Shown here: positions 7,241 through 14,405 of the stretch, piece after piece
Numbering within the stretch: the stretch's first letter is position 1
Layout of the letters: each line of letters starts with the position of its first letter
Assembly: GCA_964517355.1 (NCBI GenBank)
Contig: CAZFCK010000012.1
Span: 1 to 42,123 of the forward strand
Source of the DNA: CAZFCK01 sp964517355
Lineage (GTDB): Bacteria; Desulfobacterota; Desulfovibrionia; Desulfovibrionales; Desulfovibrionaceae
Reading direction: 5' to 3'
DNA: 42,123 bases
Translations under genes and position numbers: made by a program
The notes under the pieces: generated by a model
What the model saw: the letters and a program-made list of their open reading frames with translations, nothing else
The model's database searches: none
Told to the model about the DNA's origin: nothing

Positions 7241-8620
7241 ATGTATTTCAACCAGATTGCCGTGCAGGGGTTGGGATGTCTTTCCTACGTCATTGGTTGC
7301 CCGGCGGCCAAGGCAATGGCTGTGGTGGACCCCAAACGCGACATTCAGGATTATCTCGATATCGCCCGCGAAGAGGGCATGCGCATCACGCATATCTTCA
7401 ATACGCATCTGCATGCCGACCATGTGAGCGGCGATCAGGAGTTGCGCGCAGCATCAGGCGCCGACATCTATATCAACGACGGCGTATCCATCAACTATGC
7501 GCACAAACCGCTCAACGAGGGAGACGTTTTCGAGATAGGCGCGGCCAGGATCGAAGTGTTGCACACGCCGGGGCATACGCCCAATTCGGTCTCGCTCCTG
7601 GTGACGGATAAAGTGCGCTCTCAAGAGCCCGAGATGCTCCTCACGGGGGATTTGCTTTTTGTGGGGGACATAGGCCGCCCGGATCTGCCCGGAGCGGAAA
7701 TTCTTGATGAACAGGTGGTGAATCTTTACAACAGCTTGTATGTAAAACTGGCGGATTTCCCTGATCATCTGGAAGTGTACCCCGCCCATGGGCAGGGTTC
7801 GTTGTGCGGCCGCGGCATGAGCGCGAAAAAAAGCTCCACCTTGGGTTACGAGCGCCGCGCCAACCCCATGTTGCGCTTCGCCTCCTTTGAGGAATTCAAA
7901 AAGGACGTGCTTTCCGCCTTTCCCACCAGGCCGAAAAGTTTCAGCCATATTATCGAGACAAACCGCAACGGCGCCATGTTGCTGGACGCCTGCCCCATGG
8001 ATAAGCGCCTGACGCCGAAGCAGTTCGAGGAACTGATCGCCGACGGCGCAGTGGTCATCGACGCGCGAGACGCGGCCGCCTTCGGCGGATTCCATATACC
8101 CGGGAGCCTGAACATCGGCTTTGAAAAACAGCTGGCCAACTGGGTGGGCATGGTCGTGGAGCCGGGCAGGGATATTTTGCTGGTGGTGGACGACACCGAG
8201 GATTACGAACGCATGGTCACCGAGCTGCACCGTATCGGTTACGACCAGATTTTCGGATTTCTTTCGGGGGGCGTTATGGCCTGGCTCATGAGCGGACGCC
8301 CCGTGGAGCAGTTGCAGCAGACCTCGCCGCAGCAATTGCAGCGCGAGATGGAGCTTAAGGCGCCGACCATCATCGACGTGCGCACCCCGGCGGAATGGGC
8401 GGGGAGGCATTTCGCCAACGCCACGCATTTTCCCTTGAGCGCCATGCTTGAGGGGAAAATGCCCGCCTTCGACAAGAATCAGGAAGTGGTGGTGCACTGC
8501 GGTACGGGCTATCGCTCCAATATTGCGGCAAGCCTTATGAAAAAGGCGGGCTTCACCAACGTCAAATCTCTGGCCGGGGGGCTGTTCGCCTGGTCCAACG
8601 CCGGCCTCGCCATAGCCTGA
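7241..8620 (+). CDS. CstB-like persulfide dioxygenase: MBL fold + pseudo-rhodanese + rhodanese
   Basis: Cytoplasmic 459-residue protein with three domains. The N-terminal metallo-beta-lactamase domain has THLHADHVSGD (His56, His58, Asp60, His61), the HTPGHTPNS and TGDLLFVGDIGRPDL motifs and a later AHGQGSLCG, as in ETHE1-type persulfide dioxygenases. A first rhodanese-like domain (about 260-350) has Asp residues (VVDDTED) where the catalytic Cys would be and is probably inactive. The second rhodanese (about 365-459) has HCGTGYRS with Cys420. This order matches CstB, which converts persulfides to thiosulfate. The start follows AAGGAGA at good spacing. Dioxygenation needs O2, which is unexpected for an anaerobe and suggests a role in sulfide/oxygen stress or another sulfane-sulfur reaction. 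Confidence 0.88.
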   Translation: MYFNQIAVQGLGCLSYVIGCPAAKAMAVVDPKRDIQDYLDIAREEGMRITHIFNTHLHADHVSGDQELRAASGADIYINDGVSINYAHKPLNEGDVFEIGAARIEVLHTPGHTPNSVSLLVTDKVRSQEPEMLLTGDLLFVGDIGRPDLPGAEILDEQVVNLYNSLYVKLADFPDHLEVYPAHGQGSLCGRGMSAKKSSTLGYERRANPMLRFASFEEFKKDVLSAFPTRPKSFSHIIETNRNGAMLLDACPMDKRLTPKQFEELIADGAVVIDARDAAAFGGFHIPGSLNIGFEKQLANWVGMVVEPGRDILLVVDDTEDYERMVTELHRIGYDQIFGFLSGGVMAWLMSGRPVEQLQQTSPQQLQREMELKAPTIIDVRTPAEWAGRHFANATHFPLSAMLEGKMPAFDKNQEVVVHCGTGYRSNIAASLMKKAGFTNVKSLAGGLFAWSNAGLAIA

Positions 8621-8650
8621 CGCCCGAGGCGCGGCAATAAAAGGATATCA

Positions 8651-8677
8651 GGGGAAACCTCTTTGTGAGGTTTCCCC
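8651..8677 (+). terminator. Probable intrinsic terminator after the MBL-rhodanese gene
   Basis: Perfect 11-bp stem GGGGAAACCTC/GAGGTTTCCCC with a TTTGT loop, starting 30 bases after the stop codon. The following sequence is only moderately T-rich. It could also act on transcripts from the convergent minus-strand gene ending at 8735. Confidence 0.65.
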
Positions 8678-8734
8678 TTGGGTATTCTCAATTTCTGAAA
8701 TCATCAGGGCTGGGGCGGCAGAAGACCCGCCGGG

Positions 8735-9010
8735 CTATTGCAGCGATTCTTCAGTAGGTTTGATGGAAAGATCCACCTGGCGGGGTTCTCCGTACTCGTT
8801 GCACAGTATGTTGAGCTGTCCGATATCGTGTTCAAGGACGGCTCCCAGATCGGATAGTTTGGCATAGGCCATTTCCGCGACACTGCGCAGTACATCCGCT
8901 GTTTCTTGCTGGCCGCAGGATTCCAACATGGTCTCCAGGCTGTAGATTTCACGCAGGGCGTGGTCGAAATACTCATACAGGTTCATGCTGTTGTCTTTAT
9001 TTTTGTGCAT
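8735..9010 (-). CDS. Small protein of unknown function
   Basis: A 91-residue acidic, probably alpha-helical protein without signal peptide or membrane segment. Visible features are NLYEYFDHALREIYSLE near the N-terminus and a conserved-looking CGQQETADVL stretch. I do not recognise the family. The ATG at 9010 has AAGGA six bases upstream; a second in-frame ATG at 8986 lacks a ribosome binding site. It lies 75 bases downstream of another unknown gene on the same strand (9086-9469), so the two may be co-transcribed. It converges on the MBL-rhodanese gene. Confidence 0.65.
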   Translation of the reverse strand: MHKNKDNSMNLYEYFDHALREIYSLETMLESCGQQETADVLRSVAEMAYAKLSDLGAVLEHDIGQLNILCNEYGEPRQVDLSIKPTEESLQ

Positions 9011-9085
9011 ACGGGTCCTTGCCGTTGCGGTCTGGTTGTCGTCATTGGGAGGGGGCGAGCCGTGCTAACGGCAGCATGACGCGGA

Positions 9086-9469
9086 TCAGGAGATAGGTTC
9101 CGTATCCCATTCGCGTGCAACGCGCACGCGCAGGCCGCGTTTTGCAATGGCCGCGGCAAATGTTTCGGCCAATTCCCTTTTCTCGAAGGTGCGCAAAACC
9201 ACCTGGGCGTGGTTTGTTTCGTCCCAGACCCACACGTATTCCATGAGTCGGATGTTGTGCTTGAGCAATTCGCGGCGCAGGGCGTCGCGCGTGTGCTCCC
9301 GCTGGTCGAACGAATGCGTGTCCAGCCGATCGCCCACTGCGAGCACCCACCATCCTCTCTGAGAGCCGGTATCCAGCGGGGTGTCGTGTGTGCGCATGGA
9401 CGCAGCCTTGGCTGCAAGATCACGGATTGCTTGCTCAATTTCGTATAAGTAATCGATTGTTTTGGTCAC
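9086..9469 (-). CDS. Small protein of unknown function
   Basis: A 127-residue soluble protein. The first half has a helical segment (YLYEIEQAIRDLAAKA), then GWWVLAVGDRLDTH; the second half has LMEYVWVWDETNHAQVVLRTF and a basic C-terminus (KRGLRVRVAREWD). The alternation suggests a small alpha/beta fold, but I do not recognise the family. The GTG at 9469 was chosen because AAAGGTG lies about eight bases upstream and the sequence before it is cysteine-rich and unlike a protein start. A TTG at 9520 would add 17 residues. It precedes the 91-residue unknown gene at 8735-9010 on the same strand. Confidence 0.6.
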   Translation of the reverse strand: MTKTIDYLYEIEQAIRDLAAKAASMRTHDTPLDTGSQRGWWVLAVGDRLDTHSFDQREHTRDALRRELLKHNIRLMEYVWVWDETNHAQVVLRTFEKRELAETFAAAIAKRGLRVRVAREWDTEPIS

Positions 9470-9816
9470 GGTCGGCACCTTTGAAGGGAAACAACATGCA
9501 ATGATACAGCATAACCTCAAGGCATCCGCTTGAAAAGAGTTTTCATTTTGTTCATGCCGCTTGAAGGATTGAGCGTGATTGTAGAAGATGCCTCTTCGCC
9601 CCCGCTGTCTGCTTGTCCGGATTTTCGTCGCGGAATCCGGGGAGCGCAGACAATCGGGGGCGGCATGGGCTTAGCCGCGCCATTGTGCGCAACTATGCCG
9701 AAAAGTGGGCGGCATCAAACCCGGCTTTCAGGGGTATTGAACAATCTTGAAATACAGCCGGTGCTTCGGCAATGCCGGCCGATGCGGGAGCCTTGAGCGC
9801 CTGAAAGAGGAAATTC
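9470..9816. other. Intergenic region without recognisable gene
   Basis: An 88-codon open frame on the plus strand starts with TTG and has atypical composition, so I do not call it. Short inverted repeats are present, including CTTTCAGG (9725-9732) with CCTGAAAG (9800-9807), enclosing a smaller GCCGG/CCGGC hairpin. I see no clear promoter. Confidence 0.5.
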
Positions 9817-10131
9817 TTAGTCAGACAAAGGGGCTACGGCTACAGAATAGTGTTTTACCGTGTTATCGGGAGCGATTTCGAACTGTTCGTCACCGGGATA
9901 GAGCTTGGCCCGGGTGACATCGCTGCCTGCAAAGTCTTGAATGTGCTTCATGCTTTGCCAGAAGGTGACCAGCGTAATCTCCACTTTTTGCGAGGTGGAT
10001 TTTTGCATGACTTTCGCTCCCATATAGCCGGGAACGGCGCTGGCGTCGTGAATGCCTGTTTTACGCAAATGATCCAGAAATCCATTTTTATGCTTCGGGG
10101 GGCAGGTGCAGGTCCAGGTGCGGGCAATCAT
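9817..10131 (-). CDS. Small ABM-like (dimeric alpha+beta barrel) protein
   Basis: A 104-residue protein resembling the antibiotic-biosynthesis-monooxygenase/dimeric alpha-beta-barrel group. The beta-strand beginning MIARTWTC, the NGFLDHLRKTGIHDASAVPGYMGAKVM segment and the strand ITLVTFWQSMKHIQDFAG followed by AKLYP give the usual order of that fold (split here only for description). The ATG at 10131 follows AGAAGGAGAT at about ten bases; the longer open frame to 10227 adds unrelated residues. An oxygenase function is not implied, since many such proteins have unknown roles. The TCTCPP motif near the N-terminus adds two cysteines that are unusual for the family. It appears monocistronic. Confidence 0.65.
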   Translation of the reverse strand: MIARTWTCTCPPKHKNGFLDHLRKTGIHDASAVPGYMGAKVMQKSTSQKVEITLVTFWQSMKHIQDFAGSDVTRAKLYPGDEQFEIAPDNTVKHYSVAVAPLSD

Positions 10132-10274
10132 CTGTTTTTTATCTCCTTCTGGTAATTTGATTTTTGTATTTTGAAAATAAATAAGCGTGGCGGCGGATTT
10201 CCTACACCTCTGGAGACCGCTTGGCAAGTCCCGTGTATCGTCATCTCACGGTAATATATTCACATGGGAAAGTG

Positions 10275-10311
10275 TCCGGGGGAATTGCAATCGAAAAGCA
10301 AATCCCCCGGA
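10275..10311 (-). terminator. Hairpin downstream of the FmdE-MoeA gene
   Basis: Perfect 9-bp arms TCCGGGGGA (10275-10283) and TCCCCCGGA (10303-10311), with further pairing between ATTGC and GCAAAT inside. It lies 30 bases beyond the stop codon of the minus-strand fusion gene, followed on that strand by a weak T-containing stretch (CACTTTCCC). It is plausible as a terminator, though the T-run is poor. Confidence 0.45.
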
Positions 10312-10341
10312 ATTATCGGCAGAGCAAGTATCCTGTTTATG

Positions 10342-11970
10342 CTATTTGCCGAAGGGACACTTGGGAAACGTGCAGGTCTTGCAATTCAGGCAGAAACCGC
10401 CTTCAGCCATCCCGGCCAGGTCATGCCGCGTCAGTTCCTGTCCGGCCAGGACACGGGGCAGGAGCAGGTCAAAGGATGTTGTCTTGAAAAACAGCGCGCA
10501 GGCCGGTACGCCGATGACACGCGCGCCGTCAAGGTGCCCCACAAGGGTCATGGCTCCGGGAAGCACGGGAAAGCCGTAGAGCGCGTCCTGCAAACCTGCG
10601 TCCTGAAGCCCCAGGCGGGTCACGTCGTCCGGGTCCACTGAGAGGCCGGCGGTGGTTATGAGCAGTTCCACGCCCGCGGCAAGCTGCTTTTTCACTGTCT
10701 CGCAGATCGCTTCGCGATCATCGGGCACTATGTCCGAAGCAACGACCGTGGAACCGAAGTTCTCAACCTTGCTGGAAATGATGGGGGCGAATTTGTCTTC
10801 GATGAGCCCCTGAAAAACTTCGCTGCCCGTGACCAGAATGCCCACGCGCAATTTAAGCAGAGGCACGACGCTGAACAAGGGCTCGCTGCCCAATATCCCC
10901 AGGGCCGTTGTGAACGTCGCGCGGTCCAGATAGAGCGGTACAGCGCGGGTTGCGGCAAATCCCTTGCCTTCTTCCACCAGCAGATTCGCTTGCCTGGTGG
11001 CGCAGATGACTCCTTGCTGCATGTTGAAGCGCTTGAGTTTATGGTGGTCTATTTGCAAGAGTCCCTCATGCTCCGCAAGAAAGGTGATCTTGCCTTCCTT
11101 GGGGGGCGTTTCAAAGCGCACGCCGGGTCCGGCCATCCGCTGCGCGAACGCGAGGGCCGCGTCGTTTTCATGCACCCATTCCTGTTCCGAAGGCGCATCT
11201 TCGGTGACATAGACATTGCCGCGTCCCATCTGCTGTAAGCGGCAGACATCGCCTACGGTGATGGTTTGACCGGCGTTCACGGCCGGATCTTTTTCTTTGC
11301 CCGGAATCACGCGGGTCATGTCGTGCAGCGCCTTTTTCCCGACGGCAAGGTCAACGGGAATAGGGCGCAGATAAGGATCAGCCCCGGTAACGATGGGGGC
11401 GTCGGGGGGGCCGTATGGAATTTCACCCTGGCAGCCGCGGCAGATGGCGCCGTCGCGTTGCGGATAGGCTTCGCCGCAGGCCGGGCAGACGGCGATGATC
11501 CCCATGGATTGCTTCTGGATATAGTGTTCCGACATGCGCACCATGCGCGAGGAACAGCAATGCCAACCCGCGTCTTCGATTTCCTCAAAGAGCCGGGGTG
11601 TGTCCTGTTCCTTCTTGGGCTTTTCCTTGAGGTACCAGGAACGGATTTCAGGCCAGGGGCCGAGTTTGTTCAGGTCTAAATACACGCGCACACCGCGACC
11701 GTTGAATTTGTCGTAAAGAACCACCGCGTAGCGCCCCAAATTGAGTATGCGCATCCATCCGTTGCCGACGGTGCACAACGTGAGGAGCTGTACGGCGTCG
11801 GGCAGGCATTTGCTGGTCTCCACCAGCGCGTCGAAGATGGTGTCCGGCGGCAGGAAGCTTTTGGCATGCTCCACCATGTATCCCCCCAAAAGCAGTCCAG
11901 GGGCGGGATAGCCGTGAAATCGGCCAGCCATTTCTTTGTATTCCTGAAACGTGTACTCGCCTATGTTCAT
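10342..11970 (-). CDS. FmdE domain - zinc ribbon - MoeA-like molybdopterin-binding fusion protein
   Basis: A 542-residue cytoplasmic protein. The first 155 residues match the FmdE domain (FHGYPAPGLLLGGYMVEHA, then CTVGNGWMRILNLGRYAVVLYDK). A zinc ribbon follows with Cys162, Cys165, Cys177 and Cys180 (CPACGEAYP and CRGC). The C-terminal half is a MoeA/MogA-type molybdopterin-binding domain: KLRVGILVTGSEVFQG, then LLITTAGLSVDPDDVTRLG, then the GVPACALFFKTTSFDLLLPR region. The protein ends in a cysteine cluster (CLNCKTCTFPKCPFGK) that could bind metal or Fe-S. The ATG at 11970 is preceded by GGATAAGGATA. It probably takes part in molybdenum/tungsten cofactor insertion or sensing; the exact target enzyme is unknown. 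No molybdoenzyme gene lies next to it. Confidence 0.85.
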   Translation of the reverse strand: MNIGEYTFQEYKEMAGRFHGYPAPGLLLGGYMVEHAKSFLPPDTIFDALVETSKCLPDAVQLLTLCTVGNGWMRILNLGRYAVVLYDKFNGRGVRVYLDLNKLGPWPEIRSWYLKEKPKKEQDTPRLFEEIEDAGWHCCSSRMVRMSEHYIQKQSMGIIAVCPACGEAYPQRDGAICRGCQGEIPYGPPDAPIVTGADPYLRPIPVDLAVGKKALHDMTRVIPGKEKDPAVNAGQTITVGDVCRLQQMGRGNVYVTEDAPSEQEWVHENDAALAFAQRMAGPGVRFETPPKEGKITFLAEHEGLLQIDHHKLKRFNMQQGVICATRQANLLVEEGKGFAATRAVPLYLDRATFTTALGILGSEPLFSVVPLLKLRVGILVTGSEVFQGLIEDKFAPIISSKVENFGSTVVASDIVPDDREAICETVKKQLAAGVELLITTAGLSVDPDDVTRLGLQDAGLQDALYGFPVLPGAMTLVGHLDGARVIGVPACALFFKTTSFDLLLPRVLAGQELTRHDLAGMAEGGFCLNCKTCTFPKCPFGK

Positions 11971-12661
11971 TATCCTTATCCTAACGGTTAGGGGTTGCGG
12001 GACATGCATAGACCAAAGCTTTGCTATGGCTTGTCAAAACACTAACGTCAAGAAAAAGTGATATGTAATGTGCGGGAAATGATGACGCCGGGCGGCGCGT
12101 CTCGGCGCCGGCATAGTGCAGCGCATTGCGGCAATGAGGAAAAACAGGGCGCGCTACGCCGCGGAGGAGGAAAGTATACCGGAATGACAGAAAACCGGGA
12201 ACGTGGTTCCTTATGACATCTGACATGTGAAGGCGGCGTGTCTTAAGCATCTACCTGTCTTTGCGCGCTGTTCAAGAAAGTTATAATATATTAGTTAGTT
12301 AAATCGGTAAGTTGCCGTGCCGCCCACAGCGAAATCACAGGCGAACATGCTTTTTATAAAAACAGGTCAAATTTAGCATAAAAAAAAAGGCTTGTATTTA
12401 TGTTTTTAAAATTCATACAAGCATAAAGTCTATATAGATTTAAAAACAAGAATATTTTTAGTTGCTTATAAACATCTAACACTTTATTTTTATACAACTT
12501 TTTGTTATATTTGTATAGCGAAAAACATATTCGAAGGTCCGGGGAGGCGTTCCCTCACTGGCGGGAGATGGGGCGGGGTCCCAAACCAACTCATATTCAT
12601 GGTGAAATGCTTTGGAGTATCTTAACTTTGAAAAAATATAGATGATTTTATACACATCCCT
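11971..12661. other. Gene-free region with an AT-rich core
   Basis: No convincing gene in almost 700 bases. The part from about 12280 to 12530 is strikingly AT-rich compared with the GC-rich surroundings and contains an inverted repeat CTTGTAT/ATACAAG (12391-12421) and a TCTATATAGA palindrome (12429-12438). From 12540 to 12600 the composition returns to GC-rich. The region separates the fusion gene from the DMT transporter and ends at repeat R2. It may hold promoters for the fusion gene or remnants of foreign DNA. Confidence 0.6.
12391..12421. repeat. AT-rich inverted repeat
   Basis: Arms CTTGTAT and ATACAAG separated by 17 AT-rich bases within the AT-rich core. Possible regulator-binding or cruciform site; no known motif was recognised. 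Confidence 0.45.
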
Positions 12662-12717
12662 GGAACAATAAATATTGTTTCAGGGGTGAGCATTATCAAC
12701 AGGCGAAAATGCGCTAG
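12662..12717 (+). repeat. Dispersed repeat family R, copy R2 (diverged)
   Basis: Same orientation as R1. The first hairpin is AACAATA-AA-TATTGTT, where R3 and R5 have AACAATT-GGA-AATTGTT, so the changed stem bases still pair. The conserved TTTCAGGGG linker and the end GGCGAAAATGCGCTAG are kept, but the second hairpin is degraded. The terminal CTAG supplies the stop codon of the minus-strand DMT gene. Confidence 0.8.
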
Positions 12718-13598
12718 CCGCGACGTGCGGATAGTTTCTGCAATGCGAGCCCAGCCATGATGAGTACAAGTCCGAGGTAGGTGGAGGGGAGTATTGTTTC
12801 CCCTACAAGATAGTGGATGAGCACCAGAGACAGGAAGGGAGAGAGGAAGATCAGATTGCTCACTTTTGCCGTGTTTTCAGACAGCCGCAGCGCCTGCAGC
12901 CAGAAGACGAAGGTCACGCCCATTTCAAACACGCCCACGTATGCGGCGCCGAGCAGTCCTCTTGGGGCGGATACGGCGAGATCGGAAAACAGCAGGCACG
13001 CGGCACAGGAAAAGGGCAGGGAAAAGAGAAAATTGCAAAAAAGCCCCATCACCGGGGGGCGGCCGTCCTTTGTGTTGGCGATCCAGTAGAGCGCCCAGAC
13101 CAGGGTGCTGGCCAGAGCCAGGGCAACGCCCAAGGGATTGGCGAAGGTCAGGGATGTCAGTTCTCCGTGCGTGGCGATAACCACCACGCCCAGATAACTG
13201 ATGCAGACGGCCAGCAATTCCCTGGCGCGTATGCGTTGCCCGAGCAGGGGAATGGAGAGCAGCGCCAGGGTGATCGCCCAGGTATAGTTGATGGGCTGGG
13301 CTTCCTGGGCCGGGAGCAGCGCATAGGCTTTGAACAGGATGAGATAATAAAGAAAAGGATTGAGCAGCCCCATGCCCAGCGAGGTCAGGATGTCGCGCCC
13401 GCGTATTCGCAGAAGCGCTTTCAACTTTCCTTGACCTGCCAAAATGCCGCCCAATAGCAGGGTGGAAGCCAGGCTGGACCAGAACACCAGCTGCAACGGG
13501 TTCAGATATTCCAGCGAAAGCTTGAACGCGGAAGCCACGGTGGACCAAAAGAGCACCGCCGTCAGTGCGTACAGGTAGGCCTTACCTTGCGTGGTCAC
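12714..13598 (-). CDS. DMT-superfamily (EamA) transporter
   Basis: A 294-residue inner-membrane protein with about ten hydrophobic helices arranged as two EamA repeats of five. The first repeat starts YLYALTAVLFWSTVASAFK, with the typical W-S-x-x-A-x-x-K signature. The second starts near residue 152 (PLGVALALASTLVWALYW). Members export or import small metabolites such as amino acids; the substrate cannot be told from sequence. The stop codon TAG lies within repeat R2, so the last residues (ARRG) border the repeat. It is upstream of and on the same strand as nothing else nearby: the livF gene ends 87 bases before its start, so read-through from the liv operon is possible. Confidence 0.88.
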   Translation of the reverse strand: MTTQGKAYLYALTAVLFWSTVASAFKLSLEYLNPLQLVFWSSLASTLLLGGILAGQGKLKALLRIRGRDILTSLGMGLLNPFLYYLILFKAYALLPAQEAQPINYTWAITLALLSIPLLGQRIRARELLAVCISYLGVVVIATHGELTSLTFANPLGVALALASTLVWALYWIANTKDGRPPVMGLFCNFLFSLPFSCAACLLFSDLAVSAPRGLLGAAYVGVFEMGVTFVFWLQALRLSENTAKVSNLIFLSPFLSLVLIHYLVGETILPSTYLGLVLIMAGLALQKLSARRG

Positions 13599-13635
13599 GA
13601 TTCAGAGCAAGCGATTGTGAGATGGTTTATTGTGG

Positions 13636-13653
13636 GGCTCCGCCCCCAAACGC
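13636..13653 (-). terminator. Short GC hairpin between livF and the DMT gene
   Basis: GGGGC/GCCCC arms form a tight hairpin 33 bases after the livF stop codon. On the minus strand it is followed by ACAATAAA rather than a T-run, so termination would be weak at best. Confidence 0.3.
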
Positions 13654-13685
13654 GCAAGGGGGAGGCCACGTATCCGGCGTCATGC

Positions 13686-14405
13686 TTATTCCCCCAGGTA
13701 TGCCTTGCGTATTTCTGGGGTGTGCAGCAGTGTTTTCGCATCGTTTTCCATAACCACGCTTCCCGTTTCCAGCACGTAGCCGCGGGTGGCGGTATGCAGG
13801 GCGAGGTTGGCGTTTTGCTCCACAAGCAGAATGGTGGTGCCTTGTGATGCATTGATTTCTTTGATGGTTTTAAAGATGAGTTCCACGATCAGGGGCGCCA
13901 GGCCCATGGATGGTTCATCCAGGAGCAACAGTTGGGGGCGTCCCATGAGCGCGCGGGCTATGGCGAGCATTTGCTGTTCGCCCCCGGACAGTGTGCCGCC
14001 GAGTTGTTTGCGTCTTTCCTTGAGCACGGGGAAGAGGTTGAAGGCCTTTTCCATGTCGCGCTGGATGCCTTCGCGGTCGGAGCGGAAGAAAGCGCCCATG
14101 TCCAGGTTTTCCTGCACGGTGAGGCGCGGAAAGATCCGGCGGCCTTCGGGAACCTGGCAGAGTCCCCGGCCGGGAAGCTGATCGGGTTTGAGGTTGTGGA
14201 TCGGCTCGCCCTTGTAATGGATTTCCCCGGACGTGGGTTTGATGATGCCGCAGATGGTCATGAGCGTGGTGGTCTTGCCCGCGCCGTTGGCGCCGATGAT
14301 CGTGACCACTTCCCCCTCGCGCACGGCAAGGGAGACGTTTTTCATGGCCTTGATTTTTCCGTAGCCCGAGGAAACGTTTTTGAGTTCCAGGATGAGGCGG
14401 CTCAT
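13686..14405 (-). CDS. livF: Branched-chain amino-acid ABC transporter ATPase LivF
   Basis: A 239-residue cytoplasmic ATPase of the HAAT (Liv) type. Walker A is GANGAGKTT (about residues 37-45), the ABC signature is LSGGEQQMLAIARALMG, and Walker B plus D-loop is LLLLDEPSMGLAP. The short length and the RGLCQVPEGRRIFPRLTV segment are typical of LivF rather than LivG. The start overlaps the livM stop by four bases, showing translational coupling. It is the last gene of the livG-K-H-M-F operon. Confidence 0.95.
   Translation of the reverse strand: MSRLILELKNVSSGYGKIKAMKNVSLAVREGEVVTIIGANGAGKTTTLMTICGIIKPTSGEIHYKGEPIHNLKPDQLPGRGLCQVPEGRRIFPRLTVQENLDMGAFFRSDREGIQRDMEKAFNLFPVLKERRKQLGGTLSGGEQQMLAIARALMGRPQLLLLDEPSMGLAPLIVELIFKTIKEINASQGTTILLVEQNANLALHTATRGYVLETGSVVMENDAKTLLHTPEIRKAYLGE

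Noticed and set aside
9530..9796. 88-codon plus-strand open frame
   Set aside because: TTG start, no ribosome binding site, no recognisable composition or motif. I treat the region as intergenic.
12813..13457. 214-codon frame antisense to the DMT transporter
   Set aside because: Gln/Gly/Arg-rich composition typical of antisense shadows, while the minus strand encodes an obvious ten-helix transporter.
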